A model generated the notes under the pieces. The model was not told where the DNA came from. It did no database searches and was given only the letters and a program-made list of their open reading frames with translations. A stretch of DNA of 64,000 nucleotides. Source: CBDBEU01 sp965204565. GTDB lineage: Bacteria > Pseudomonadota > Alphaproteobacteria > Rhizobiales > TMED25. The position numbers and the translations under genes are program-made. The stretch spans positions 434,001 to 498,000 of the forward strand of contig CBDBEU010000003.1 in NCBI GenBank assembly GCA_965204565.1, read 5' to 3'. Positions 41,921 through 51,674 of the stretch are shown in pieces; within the stretch, counting starts at the first letter, position 1, and each line of letters begins with the position of its first letter.

Positions 41921-42610
41921 CGACACCGAGGCGCGGACACGTATCAGGGAACTGGCCGGCGAGCGCCGCCGGTTCGGCTGTCGGCGCTTGCACTGGCTGC
42001 CGTGCCGTGAGGGATGGGTCATGAACCACAAGAAGTTCCGCAGGCTGTATCATCGGGATGAGCGCTTGCAGGTTTGTCGCCGTGGCGGGCGCAAGCGGGC
42101 ATTGGGGACACGAGCGCCGATGGTGTTACCGCAGGGACCGAACCAGCGCTGGAGCCTGGACTTCATGTCGGATGCCTTTGCCTGCGGACGCAGGTTCCGG
42201 ATCTTCGCCGTGGTCGACGACTTCAGCCGGGAGTGCGTGCGCCTGATTGCCGATACGTCGATCTCCGGCGCAAGGGTCGGTTGCGAGCCTGATGCGGCGA
42301 TCTTCGAGCGAATGGCGCGGCCCGGCACGATCGTCAGCGACAACGGCACCGAACCGACCGGCATGGCGATCGGGCGCCGTTCAAAGGAGCGCAATGTCGA
42401 GTGGCACTCTATCGCGCCGGGCAAGCCCTGTCGAACGGGTTCACCGAGAGCTTCAATGCGCGGCTCAGGGACGAATGTCTGAACGAGACGATCTTCACCA
42501 GCCCGACCCATGCCCGCCGGGAACTCGAAGCCTGGCGGCACGACTACAATCACTTCCGGCCCCACTCGAGCCTCGGGGACAAAACCCCGGCCGGGATCGG
42601 GGCTGGATCA
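41781..42610 (+). pseudogene. IS3-family orfB (DDE integrase), frameshifted
   Basis: Reads FREVFEVSRRRACAV, RRFGCRRLHWL, and the DDE core (NQRWSLDFMSDAFACGRRFR for the first D, TIVSDNGTEPTGMAI for the second). Near 42420, within GKPCRT, the frame is lost; the rest continues as NGFTESFNARLRDECLNETI (catalytic E) and RHDYNHFRPHSSLGDKTP. One frameshift inactivates it. Confidence 0.8.
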
Positions 42611-42795
42611 ACCGGCAAACACGGTTGTTGCCATCACGCCCGGCGTTGGGCCTCAAAACGGGCACAGGCTCTAATTGTAGCTGGTAGAAACTTCGCGCTC
42701 AGATCAGCGGCAACGCTCGGCTTTCAGCTTGTCGACCTTTTGCGGGCTCTACGTCAGATGAACCGGTCGGAGAAGCCCGAAGCGGAGGCGCGGAG

Positions 42796-42957
42796 ATGAG
42801 CGCCTGGATCGCGCTGGCGGTTTTTCTGATCCTCGGCGCGACGCTGTGCGGATCCGTGGCCTTCATTCTGGCGTCGGAGGGCCGTGCGAAATCCGGCCTG
42901 TTCACCGTCGCCCTATCGATGATCTGGGCTCCTCCGCCGACGGCGAGGCGACACTGA
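42796..42957 (+). CDS. Possible small membrane protein at prophage edge
   Basis: ATG 42796 with GGAGG eleven bases upstream starts a 53-codon frame with one hydrophobic helix (MSAWIALAVFLILGATLCGS). Its end overlaps in another frame the ParB-like fragment, so the C-terminus may be foreign. Could be the start of a phage membrane protein; not recognised. Confidence 0.3.
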   Translation: MSAWIALAVFLILGATLCGSVAFILASEGRAKSGLFTVALSMIWAPPPTARRH

Positions 42958-43077
42958 TCGAGATTGTCGAAAATCTGTTTCGCAACGATCTGTCGGTGCT
43001 GGACCGGGCGCAATTCGTCTCGACCTATCGCGAGGTATGGGAGCTGAAATACGGCGAGATCAAGCGCGGCGCCGTCC
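42915..43077 (+). pseudogene. ParB-like protein fragment
   Basis: A frame reading IEIVENLFRNDLSVLDRAQF followed by VSTYREVWELKYGEIKRG is typical of the middle of ParB-like nuclease-domain proteins found on plasmids and phages. Only about 50 residues remain, with no start; it joins the next gene at about 43080. Confidence 0.5.
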
Positions 43078-43080
43078 TGG

Positions 43081-43359
43081 GTGACGATGTTTCCGATGGG
43101 CGTCTATCTCCCGCCGCAATTGCAGATGGTGTTCCGCTGCCTGGTCGCGCATGAGGTGGCGGCGAAAGAGCATATCTATCAGGTGATCGTCAGCGACCGA
43201 CCGGAGCCATGGCCTGATCCGAAGATCGTCGATGCCCAGATCCATAATCTGCGTCGGAGGCCGGGGCCGTCCGGCGTGCAAATCAAGGCCGTGTGGGGCG
43301 TTGGCTACCGGCTGATCGACCGGCATCGGTTCCGCCCGGAAAAGGCGGTGTCGGCATGA
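43081..43359 (+). CDS. Winged-helix DNA-binding protein
   Basis: About 92 residues with the winged-helix fold seen at the C-terminus of response regulators: LPPQLQMVFRCLVAHEVAAK, PDPKIVDAQIHNLRRR, then IKAVWGVGYRLI. No receiver domain is present. Small proteins of this kind sit in alphaproteobacterial phages and may act as phage regulators. Start GTG 43081 or ATG 43087; the upstream junction with the ParB fragment means the N-terminus may be truncated. Its end overlaps the next start (ATGA). Confidence 0.6.
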   Translation: MTMFPMGVYLPPQLQMVFRCLVAHEVAAKEHIYQVIVSDRPEPWPDPKIVDAQIHNLRRRPGPSGVQIKAVWGVGYRLIDRHRFRPEKAVSA

Positions 43360-43604
43360 GCGCGGACGGGCTGGCGCTGTGTGTGACCGAGCGCGCGGAT
43401 TGCGCGCGGATCGCGATCATCCTCCGCCATGCCGGCGGAGAGGTTTTCTACGATCTCCATCCGGACCGGGCGGAGAATCCCGCCGAGGGGCCGCTCGATC
43501 CTGGTGGAGCGGACGCGCGGGCTGAATGGCGACACGATCGGCAGGACGGAGGAGTAGCCGATGGCGGTCTCGATCCAGACGCAGATCGGCGAAGCCAACT
43601 GTGA
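43356..43604 (+). pseudogene. Phage-region hypothetical, truncated
   Basis: Starts MSADGLALCVTERADCARIA and is natural-looking for about 45 residues (VFYDLHPDRAENPAE). It then appears to lose frame; another frame reads VERTRGLNGDTIGRTEE up to a stop at 43555, just before the next ATG. Probably two phage gene remnants fused by deletion. Not recognised. Confidence 0.35.
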
Positions 43605-43707
43605 AATCCGAATGCGCCGCGAGGTCTACCCGCGCCAGGTGGGTGCAAGAAAGATAAGGATCGACCATGGCGACAGCCCCTTACAACCATGGCGTCCGCG
43701 TCTTTGA
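43561..43707 (+). pseudogene. Remnant of a small phage protein before the tail sheath gene
   Basis: ATG 43561 has an excellent GGAGGAG site. The product begins MAVSIQTQIGEANCEIRMRR and then EVYPRQVGARKIR, resembling the first half of small phage proteins with an EREI..RR.VYPR motif. It then runs into the tail sheath start in another frame; the second half has been deleted. Confidence 0.45.
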
Positions 43708-44899
43708 CGCTGGTAAAACCGAACTTCCGATTTCTGCCGCCGATCTGTCTTCGATCGGCATGGCGGTAGTCGCGGAGGCTGCCGATGCAAGCAAATTTCC
43801 GCTAAACGAACCTGTTCACTTCTACTCCAACGACACCGACAAGATCGCGGATCTCGGCGCAACGGGAACCGCCAGGGCGGCCATCGATGCGATCAGCGAC
43901 CAGGGTGTCGTCGCATCCATCGTGCTGGTCCGCGTGGCCGAAGGCGTCGATACCGACACTACCCTGGCCAATCTGGCCGGGTCGAGCGCCGCGATGACCG
44001 GCGTCAATGCCTTCCGCTATGCCAAGGGGCACACGGGTGTCGAGCCGGGACTTCTGATCGTTCCCGGTTACACTTCGCAGCGGCCGGGCGGCGGCAAGAA
44101 CCCGGTCATGGCCGAACTCGAAGGCATCTCAGCGGCGCTGAAGGCGGTCAGGATCGGCGATTGCCCGGCGACGACCAAGGAAAGCGCGCTCGCCTATCGC
44201 GCCGATTTCTCCGACCGGTACACCTATCTGGTCGAGCCGGCCGTCAAGCTGGCGGGCAATGTGGTTGCGCCTGCCTCGGCGCGTGTCGCCGGCCTGTTTG
44301 TCAAGCGTGACCAGGACAGGGGTGGACCGTACTGGTCGCCGTCCAATCAGGCGATCGGCGGCATTGTCGGCACATCGCGACCGGTGTCCTATTTCGATGG
44401 CGAGGCCAGCCATGAGGCCAACTATCTGAACGAAAACCGTATCAATACGATCATTCCGGCCGTGACCGTTCAGGGCGCAGGCGGCGCGGTAGCCGCCAAC
44501 GGAACGATCCTTTGGGGCAGCGAGACCACGTCGTCCGATGCTCTGTGGCGGTTCATCAACGTGACGCGGACGCGGGCTGCGATCGAAAAGGCCATTGCAC
44601 CGGCGTTCCGCTCGGTAATGGACGAAAACCTGTCGGCACAGCTCGGCATCGCCATCATCCGGTCGCTGCAAATCTTTCTGGACGAATTAAAGGCAGACGG
44701 CGCCATCCTCGGGGGGCGGGCCTATTGGGACAAGGCGCGCAACTCGTCCCAGTCGCTGCGGTCCGGCATCCTGCGCGTTGAATTCGACGCCGAGGAAGCG
44801 CCGCCGCTCAATGACCTGCAGTTCGGTTTCCGCCGCAACTCGGTCTACTTCAACGTTCTGGCCGAGGACATTCTGACCGGTCTCGATCGCGCAGCATAA
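43667..44899 (+). CDS. Phage contractile tail sheath protein (P2 FI type)
   Basis: Forms the contractile sheath around the tail tube. 410 residues, full length for the P2-like class: N-terminus YNHGVRVFDAGKTELPISAA, middle FSDRYTYLVEPAVKL, and the conserved C-terminal domain WRFINVTRTRAAIEKAIAPA and YWDKARNSSQSLRSGILRVE. First intact gene of the tail block; the tube gene follows after 11 bases. Confidence 0.92.
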   Translation: MATAPYNHGVRVFDAGKTELPISAADLSSIGMAVVAEAADASKFPLNEPVHFYSNDTDKIADLGATGTARAAIDAISDQGVVASIVLVRVAEGVDTDTTLANLAGSSAAMTGVNAFRYAKGHTGVEPGLLIVPGYTSQRPGGGKNPVMAELEGISAALKAVRIGDCPATTKESALAYRADFSDRYTYLVEPAVKLAGNVVAPASARVAGLFVKRDQDRGGPYWSPSNQAIGGIVGTSRPVSYFDGEASHEANYLNENRINTIIPAVTVQGAGGAVAANGTILWGSETTSSDALWRFINVTRTRAAIEKAIAPAFRSVMDENLSAQLGIAIIRSLQIFLDELKADGAILGGRAYWDKARNSSQSLRSGILRVEFDAEEAPPLNDLQFGFRRNSVYFNVLAEDILTGLDRAA

Positions 44900-44910
44900 G
44901 GAGAACCGAC

Positions 44911-45444
44911 ATGAACAATCTTCGCCTGCTTCGCGGATTTACCCTGATTGCCGGGGACACCATGGCGCTGACCATCGAAATCGAGGAGATGAAGCTTCCG
45001 GTCCTGGAGGAAAAAAGCTTCGACTTCACGCCGGGAGGCGGCACCGGCGAAACAGCGGTCCCGCTCGGCATCACCAACAAGCTGGAACTGCCCTTCAAGC
45101 TGGTCTCGCACAATCCTGACATGGACGTGCTGTTCGGTAGTCCGCCGGGGCAGCGCACTTCGTTCACGGCGGTCAAGTCGCTGTTCGATGACCACGACGA
45201 CAGCGGCCGCGCAATCGAGGTGACGGTCGATATCAAGGCCCGTCTGATGAAGATCGATCCCGAACAGATGAAGGGCGGCGAGAAGGCCGGCTACGATCAC
45301 ATGCTTTCGGCAGTGACCTGGTATTCCGAGGTGCACGACAAGAAGGTCATACGCGCGTTCAATTTCCGGCCTGGCGGCTGGACCATTCTCAACGGCACGG
45401 GCGTCGGTGACGATCATCGCCGCATCCTGAGGGTTGGCGGATGA
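44911..45444 (+). CDS. Phage major tail tube protein (P2 FII type)
   Basis: Builds the inner tail tube. 177 residues; start MNNLRLLRGFTLIAGDTMAL, then LTIEIEEMKLPVLEEKSF and GGWTILNGTGVGDDHRRILR. Its stop overlaps the start of the E-type gene (ATGA). Same strand and spacing as in P2. Confidence 0.9.
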   Translation: MNNLRLLRGFTLIAGDTMALTIEIEEMKLPVLEEKSFDFTPGGGTGETAVPLGITNKLELPFKLVSHNPDMDVLFGSPPGQRTSFTAVKSLFDDHDDSGRAIEVTVDIKARLMKIDPEQMKGGEKAGYDHMLSAVTWYSEVHDKKVIRAFNFRPGGWTILNGTGVGDDHRRILRVGG

Positions 45445-45866
45445 CGAAGGCGGCAAGCTCGGTAGACGTCAGGCTCACCTTTCCGATCGAACTGGAGGGT
45501 AATGCGGCGATCTCAAAGCTGACGATCAGCCGCCCGAAGACCGCCAACGTCCTGGAACTGATCAAGCTGTTCGGCAAGGACATCGTGACCATTTTGTTGT
45601 CGGGCGACGGGGACAGGATGCAGGACAAGGTCGCCGCGCTCAAATCGGGGGATAGCGAACTGGTCGGTCGGATCGCTTCGCTTCTGGATGCCCACAAGCT
45701 CGACGCCCTGGCGGCGGCTTTGGCAAAACTGTTTGGCGTGACACCGGAGCAATTCCTTTTGATCGATCCGGCCGATTATCCGGCAATCGGAAGGGCCCTA
45801 GCCGATTTTTTCCCCGCGCTCGAGACATTGACGCAAGCGCCTTGCTCTTCGGGCCAGGCGACATAG
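45441..45866 (+). CDS. Phage tail assembly protein (P2 gpE type)
   Basis: Tail assembly chaperone of 141 residues (RLTFPIELEGNAAISKLTIS, then LAKLFGVTPEQFLLIDPADY). Near its end it contains T-TTT-TTC (45806-45812), from which a -1 shift enters the E' frame ending at 46033. By analogy with P2, a minority of ribosomes should make the longer E+E' fusion. Confidence 0.85.
   Translation: MTKAASSVDVRLTFPIELEGNAAISKLTISRPKTANVLELIKLFGKDIVTILLSGDGDRMQDKVAALKSGDSELVGRIASLLDAHKLDALAAALAKLFGVTPEQFLLIDPADYPAIGRALADFFPALETLTQAPCSSGQAT
45806..45812 (+). promoter_or_regulatory. Programmed -1 frameshift site joining E and E'
   Basis: TTTTTTC in register T-TTT-TTC relative to the E frame. The -1 frame is open from here through the E' stop at 46031. 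P2 uses T-TTT-TTG at the same place in its FETUD operon. Confidence 0.75.
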
Positions 45867-46033
45867 CCGGCCGCTTCGGCTGGTCCGCGCTGGAGATCGG
45901 TGACCTTGAGCTCGACGAACTTGCTTTCTGGCACGAACAGGCGCTTGCCGCCGCCGATCGGGACAATGGCCGGCTTCTGAATGCAATTGCCGGTGCTCTG
46001 AAAGCTGGAGCCGACGGAGGCGGCAATCCATGA
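45807..46033 (+). CDS. Phage E' extension (frameshift product with gpE)
   Basis: In the -1 frame the text RDIDASALLFGPGDIAGRFG and LELDELAFWHEQALAAADR is a GpE'-type tail assembly domain. It has no convincing start of its own (only a TTG at 45842), which supports expression as an E+E' fusion of roughly 197 residues. Its stop overlaps the tape measure start (ATGA at 46030). Confidence 0.75.
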
Positions 46034-48019
46034 ACGTCTCGGTCATTGTCTCCCTGATAGACCGATATTCGGCGGAAGCGTCCAAATTCAAAAAGGACGC
46101 TTCAGGGGATGCGCACGGGCGTGCGCGATTTCGGTCGCGGCCTGGAAGAGGTCGTCACATCCGGTCTTGCCACCCGCTTTGACGAGCGAGCCTTCGGCGA
46201 TCATCTGAACCGCCTTGAAGCCCGCGCCTCACATGCACGTTCCCGCCTTACCGGCGCGCTTGGCATGGCGCTGTCGCTTGCCGCCCCGGTGAAACTCGCC
46301 GCTGACTCCGACCAGTCATTCAAGGGCCTTGAAAAGGTCGTCGATGCCCCATTGAAGCGGCTTCAGGAGCTTCGTAAATTCGCGCTCGACACCAGCGCCA
46401 TTGTCCCGGTCGCGGCAAAGGACATTATCGAACTCATGGCCGAGGCCGCCCAGGGCGGCGTGCCGGTCAATGAACTGGAAGCCTTCTCGCTCTATGTGGC
46501 CAACGCAGCCGTCGCCTTCGACATGGCCGGCGCGCAGATCGGCGAGCGTTTCGCCAGGCTGCGCAATGTCTATCGCCTCAATCGGGAGGGTTTGGAAACC
46601 CTTGGCGACGCGACAAATCACCTGTCGAACAACATGGCGGCAAAGGCAGCGGAGATCACGAATTTTGCCAATCGGGCAGCGGGCGCGGCGAAGATATTCA
46701 ATTTGACGGCAATCGAGACCGGCTCGGTTGGCGCGGCGATGATCGCAGCCGGCATCATACCCGAGACAGCGGCGCGCGGCTTCAACGCCATGGCCACCCG
46801 GGTCGAGGCCAACGCCAAGGGTGTCGAGGACGCATTCGAGGCGCTTGGCACCTCGCGTGAGCAGTTCCTGGGGGACCTGGATACAGACGGCGCGGCGGCG
46901 ATCCGGAACCTGTTTGCGGCAATGGCCGAAAGCAAAAAGGGTATGGAAGCCCTTATCGCCCTGGTCGGTCAGGACTTCGCCGACGACTTCGCCAAGTTCC
47001 TCGGCAATCCCGAACTGCTGAAACAGGCCTTTGAACTTACCGGTGATGCGGCCGCATACGCCGGCTCGGCTGTGGAGGAAGCCCGCAAACAGGCATCTGG
47101 CGCGACAAGGCAGTTCGATCTGCTGAAAAACCGGCTTACTCGCACCGCAATCCTGATCGGAACGGTGTTGCTGCCGCCACTACTGAAGCCCGCGGAAACC
47201 GTCGGGGGCGTAACCGATCAGTTTGCCGCCTGGGCACAGGCCAACCCGGAACCGGCAAGCGTGCTCGTGCAGAGCGCAGCCGCAATGCTGGCCTTCGGCA
47301 TTGCATCGCGCGTGGCCGGTTTCCTCTGGGCAGCGTTCGGCCTGCGACTGTTCAGGTTTCTTGGCCTGTTCATGCGCTTTGGCCGCGCCGGTCGCAATGT
47401 GGCGCTATTGGCCGGGCCAATCAGGATGCTTGCCGGCGCCGGCCGGATATTCGGTCGTCTGGCCCGTTCTGCCGGCTGGTTTCTGGCATCGATCGCACCC
47501 GGGCGGATCAAGGGCGCACTGGCGGGATTGCACATGCTTGCGACCTTCGGCAGGGGAACGGCTCTGACGACGCTGTTTACCGGTTTGCGCACCGCTGCCG
47601 TTGCGGCCTTGTCGGCGATCGCAGCTGCCGGATGGCCGGTCGTTCTCACCGTCGGCCTGATCGCAGCGGCTGTCTTCCTGCTCTGCAAATACCGGGAGCG
47701 TTTCAAAGCGTTCATGAAGGGTTTTGGAGACGGCCTTTACGATGCTTTTGCACCCGATATCGAATGGATTTCAGGCAAGTGGGAAAGCCTTGTCTCGGAT
47801 GTTCGTGGCTGGGTGGACGAGATCGCCGGGATAACCGGAATAGACGCCGAGGCGGCGATGGCCGCGTTCGACCGCTGGTTCGACTTCTCCGGCGTTGATG
47901 CCCGGCTTGCCAGGGCCAGGGACGCCGTTGACAATTTCTTTTCCGACCTGTTCACGCAGGAGCAGCCCAGCGATGCCGAGAAGGGCGAGGTCGAAGCGCC
48001 GGAGACGCCGAAGAAATGA
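46030..48019 (+). pseudogene. Phage tail tape measure protein, frame broken near the start
   Basis: Determines tail length. The natural start is ATG 46030 (MNVSVIVSLIDRYSAEASKF), coupled to the E' stop. At 46105-46108 there are four G's where three would keep the frame (KKDASG-MRTGVRDFGRGLEE); from 46109 the remaining 636 codons are open. The body shows helical repeats (SFKGLEKVVDAPLKRLQELR), the conserved MAEAAQGGVP segment, two hydrophobic blocks near residues 390-520, and an acidic C-terminus (EAPETPKK). About 660 residues is within the short range of P2-like tape measures. An internal start at ATG 46109 could give a nearly complete product. Confidence 0.85.
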
Positions 48020-48189
48020 AAGCCTTCAAATGGATGTTGAAAGGTGTTTGAGAGAAAGACGATCTGAAGCGACAAAACCAATACCTGGCCACCGCCGATA
48101 TGACAAAAACGGCCGCTAAAGATGACCTGCGCTGTGAACAAAACCGGTGTCAAAAAAGCTCAAACCCGGTGTCACGCTACAGCCGTGCG

Positions 48190-48410
48190 CCCCCGGTACC
48201 GGCCAGCGCTACCGGCATGATGGTGTCGGCGATCAGACCCGGGCGAAAGCGGCTCGACGGGTCTGACCCGACGGGTGCCGGTCAGACCGACTTCCGGTTC
48301 AAGCCCGTTGCAGCAGCCATAAATCGCGCCCGGTTCACGAACCGGATGCCCGAACCACGACACGGCCCGCCCAAGAGGCTTGATCCGTACGCAAAACAGC
48401 GGCAGCTATC
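48190..48410 (+). repeat. About 0.2-kb repeat, second copy at 33096-33310
   Basis: See the 33096 copy. Here it directly follows the end of the IS5-type transposase (minus strand) and separates it from the truncated prophage. 48020-48189 has no supported gene. Confidence 0.75.
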
Positions 48411-49155
48411 GCGCTCGCAGCCATGAAGACGTCTGCCCGCCGGTCATATGGCGTTGCGATGCGGCGCCAGTCCTTGAGCGGTGCGAACATGTTCTCAACC
48501 TTATGGCGCTGTTTGTATTGAATGTTGCAGAAGGAAGCGGGTGCCCTTCGTCCTGTTCGGGGCGGAATGCATGGGGTGATCCCCCTGGCTTTCAGCGCCG
48601 CACGATAATCGTCTGAATCGTATCCCTTATCTGCGATCATTATAGCTTTGACGCTATCACAGAGACCCGGATACAAGAGCTTCGCACCGATATGATCCGA
48701 CAAAGCTGGCCAGCCTTCAGGCACATGCCGGCGGTCGTCCGTCGCCATCGCAGACGGCATGGAGTCTGGTGTTCGGCCCGCCTTTTGTGCGCCCGATGTG
48801 GCGGGGAAGCCCCCCCCTTTCAGAAGGCTCGACGCGGTGCGATGAGCCTTGAAGTGTGTTGCATCAATCATCAGCGTATCGGGCATCAGCGTATCGGGTG
48901 GCCCGTCAGAAGCAGTCAAGTGACTGAAAATCTTGTCGAACACGCCGAGTTCGGTCCAGCGTCGAAAGCTATTGCAGAGCGTCTTGTGCGGGCCGCAGGC
49001 AGCAGCTGCGTCCTTCCATTGCAGCCCGTGCTTCAGCACGCTGACGATGCCTGACACAACACGACGATCATCCCCCCGGCAACTCTGTGGCACTTGGGAA
49101 AGAATGGCTCGATCTTTGACATTTGAGCGCGTGAGAGCAGAAACGGATCCGACAT
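48335..49155 (-). pseudogene. IS5-family transposase with frameshift in a C6 run
   Basis: From ATG 49155 the N-terminus reads MSDPFLLSRAQMSKIEPFFP. At the six-C run 49072-49077 the frame is lost; the remainder continues as DDRRVVSGIVSVLKHGLQWK, LMIDATHFKAHRTASSL (first D), IADKGYDSDDYRAALKARGI (second D) and RHKVENMFAPLKDWRRIATP (E). A single base in the homopolymer would restore it. The end of the frame runs on into the 0.2-kb repeat. Confidence 0.85.
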
Positions 49156-49427
49156 GGCAAACTCCTTTGCCATCCTGAATCAGAAATCGAACTTCAATGC
49201 AAATTAATGGGTCCTGAGCCTAGGCTGGCAAAGCTGAAACCCACATCAATTGAGGGATAGGAACCATGGGCCGTATTTGCCCCGTCCAACGAGGCTGAGA
49301 ACGCCGGAGCAATACTCCCCCACTAAAGCGGCCTGATTGGCCGGAGTGATATTCCACCATTGACAGCCTTCGTACCTTGGCAGAGCGCGGGGGATGAAGG
49401 GTTTGGAGCTTTACGTTCAGGTGCGGC

Positions 49428-50061
49428 GTGCGGTTTTTGTTGATTGATACTGCCCTTTCGGGCATCTTGCTCGGTGTTGGACCACTGGTGACCATCGCTA
49501 TCGCGCACTTTGTGGTGCCTAGGGAGCGAATGACGATGCCAAAGGCGGCGGGCTTCGTGGTCGGTTTTTGCGGATTGGTGCTGCTGCTGGGACCCTGCCT
49601 GCTAACCGGCATTGGCGGCAGCGAATTGACGCTGCTTGCGCAATTGGTAATGGTGGGCGCTGCATCGGATACGCGGTTCAGGGGATTTGCGCCAAGCTGA
49701 TGCTGGAGATTTCACCCTTTCAAAAAAGTGCCGGTGCGTTCCTGTGCGCGGCAATCATCGCGATCGCAATTGCGACACTGATTGAAGGTGAATTTCCCGA
49801 CCACGTATCCGCACTTTCGCTGGCGGCAACGGCGACAATGGGATTGTTCGTCACGGCTTTCTCCGGGGTTGTTATGTTCAGATTGATCCAGAGCGCGGGG
49901 CCATCGTTCCTGTCGCTTACCAGCTACCTCATACCCCCTCTATGTGCTGATGCTGGGAACCACTCTGCTGGGCGAACAGATTTCAACCCGGGCATTGATT
50001 GCGCTCAGCTTAATCGTATTGGGAATTGCGGTGAGCGAATGGCGCCGTGTCCGGCCGGCGT
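49428..50061 (+). pseudogene. Decayed EamA/DMT-family transporter
   Basis: Hydrophobic helices typical of EamA exporters appear in three frames: LLGVGPLVTIAIAHFVVPRE and FVVGFCGLVLLLGP to about 49680; then LSLAATATMGLFVTAFSGVV and LIQSAGPSFLSLTSYLIP to about 49935; then LLGEQISTRALIALSLIVLG and an end at 50061. Two frameshifts and a missing N-terminal half mean it is dead. 49160-49427 holds no further supported gene; parts may be its lost N-terminus. Confidence 0.8.
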
Positions 50062-50132
50062 GACGCCAAATCCGGGAAGTGGCGCCTGAAAACAAAGCGT
50101 TGCCAGTCAAATAGGAACAGTGGCGAAGCTGA

Positions 50133-51482
50133 TTAGCCGGCGACCACTCCTTCAAGTGCTGTAACAATCTCACCGACCACCGATTCGACAAGCACCGAAT
50201 CATCGCCCTCGCCCATCACCCGGATTACGGATTCGGTTCCCGATGTCCTGATCACCAGCCGGCCACTACCGCTCAGCTGCGAGCGGCCCTCATCAATGGC
50301 CGCACGCACACTATCGGCATCCAATGGCTTGCCGTGTGAATAGCGGACATTGCGCAAAATCTGAGGAACCGGGTCGAAACGACGGCAAACCTCACTCACC
50401 GGCTTTTGTGAACGCGCTACGGCGGCCACCACCTGCAGGGCACAAACCAGACCATCTCCTGTAGTGGTGAAATCGGAAAGCACGATGTGTCCCGATTGCT
50501 CACCGCCGACATTGTAGCCATGGGCGCGCATGTGCTCGACAACATAGCGGTCGCCAACCTTGGTCCGTTGCAGCGTCAGGCCGCAATCGGCGAGATGTCG
50601 CTCCAAGCCCAGATTGGACATGATTGTACCGACGATGCCGTCCTTGGTAAGTCGGCTATCCTCAGCCCAGGTTTCAGCAATCAACGCCATTACCTGGTCG
50701 CCATCAATAATCTGGCTGTTTTCATCGACAATGATGACGCGGTCGGCATCACCATCAAGCGCAATGCCGACATCGGCGCGAAACTCGCGCACCTTCGCCT
50801 GCAGCACCGAAAGGGAGGTCGAACCACAATCGCGGTTGATGTTAAAGCCATCGGGTTCAACACCGATGGAAATGACCTCTGCACCCAGCTCCCAAAGTGC
50901 CTCTGGTGCGACCCGGTAGGCCGCACCATTAGCACAATCGACGACAATGCGCAGGCCATCAAGGCTTAACTGGCGTGTCAGGGTGCGCTTGGCAAACTCA
51001 ATATATCGAGCCTGTGCATCGTCGATCCGCTTGACACGTCCCAGTGCCTCTGGCCCCGCCAATCCTTCTTCAAAGCCGTAATCAAGCAAATCTTCGATAG
51101 TGGCTTCATGCTTATCGGACAGTTTGTAGCCATCTGGCCGAAACAGCTTGATGCCATTGTCCTGATAATGATTGTGGGAGGCGGAAATCATCACACCCAT
51201 ATCACCTCTGAGCGAACGTGTGAGCATGGCAACAGCAGGTGTCGGCATCGGTCCCAACAGGAATACGTCCATTCCGACCGAGGTGAAGCCTGCCACCAAA
51301 GCGGATTCGATCATATAGCCGGAAAGCCGCGTATCCTTGCCAATCACCACGCGATGGCGGTGAGTACCGCGGGTGAACATGCGCCCCGCCGCCATGCCCA
51401 CCCTGAGCGCGGTTTCTGCGGTCATAGGGGGTGAGTTGGCGCGACCCCTTATCCCATCGGTTCCGAAATATCTGGTGCCCAT
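50133..51482 (-). CDS. glmM: Phosphoglucosamine mutase
   Basis: Interconverts glucosamine-6-phosphate and glucosamine-1-phosphate for UDP-GlcNAc, the precursor of peptidoglycan and LPS. 449 residues; start MGTRYFGTDGIRGRANSPPM, phosphoserine loop MISASHNHYQDNGIK, magnesium loop DGDADR, sugar loop GGEQSGHI, phosphate-binding RTSGTESVIRVM. In many proteobacteria it follows ftsH and folP, as here. All motifs are intact. Confidence 0.97.
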   Translation of the reverse strand: MGTRYFGTDGIRGRANSPPMTAETALRVGMAAGRMFTRGTHRHRVVIGKDTRLSGYMIESALVAGFTSVGMDVFLLGPMPTPAVAMLTRSLRGDMGVMISASHNHYQDNGIKLFRPDGYKLSDKHEATIEDLLDYGFEEGLAGPEALGRVKRIDDAQARYIEFAKRTLTRQLSLDGLRIVVDCANGAAYRVAPEALWELGAEVISIGVEPDGFNINRDCGSTSLSVLQAKVREFRADVGIALDGDADRVIIVDENSQIIDGDQVMALIAETWAEDSRLTKDGIVGTIMSNLGLERHLADCGLTLQRTKVGDRYVVEHMRAHGYNVGGEQSGHIVLSDFTTTGDGLVCALQVVAAVARSQKPVSEVCRRFDPVPQILRNVRYSHGKPLDADSVRAAIDEGRSQLSGSGRLVIRTSGTESVIRVMGEGDDSVLVESVVGEIVTALEGVVAG

Positions 51483-51674
51483 GGCCCTCTCTCATTATTC
51501 TGCGCCGCAAGGTCGACGATACGCTCACCAAGAACTGCCAGAAGACACGTCCCGCACAACGCCTTCATCCAACACCATAATCGTTGCGCACTTGTAACCG
51601 ATCCTGACCACCGGTTGACCAGCGCAGAACCGGACATCGCTGGTGGCCAGATTCACCTGCTCTCGAACGAATTA

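Larger units (their letters stand above)
41470..42670 (+). mobile_element. IS3-family element (orfA/orfB type), inactive
   Basis: Contains orfA from 41531 and orfB from about 41781, described separately. The 5' flank carries the usual short leader; the right end lies somewhere between the end of orfB homology (about 42600) and the first phage-related sequence at about 42790. Exact termini were not located. Confidence 0.7.
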
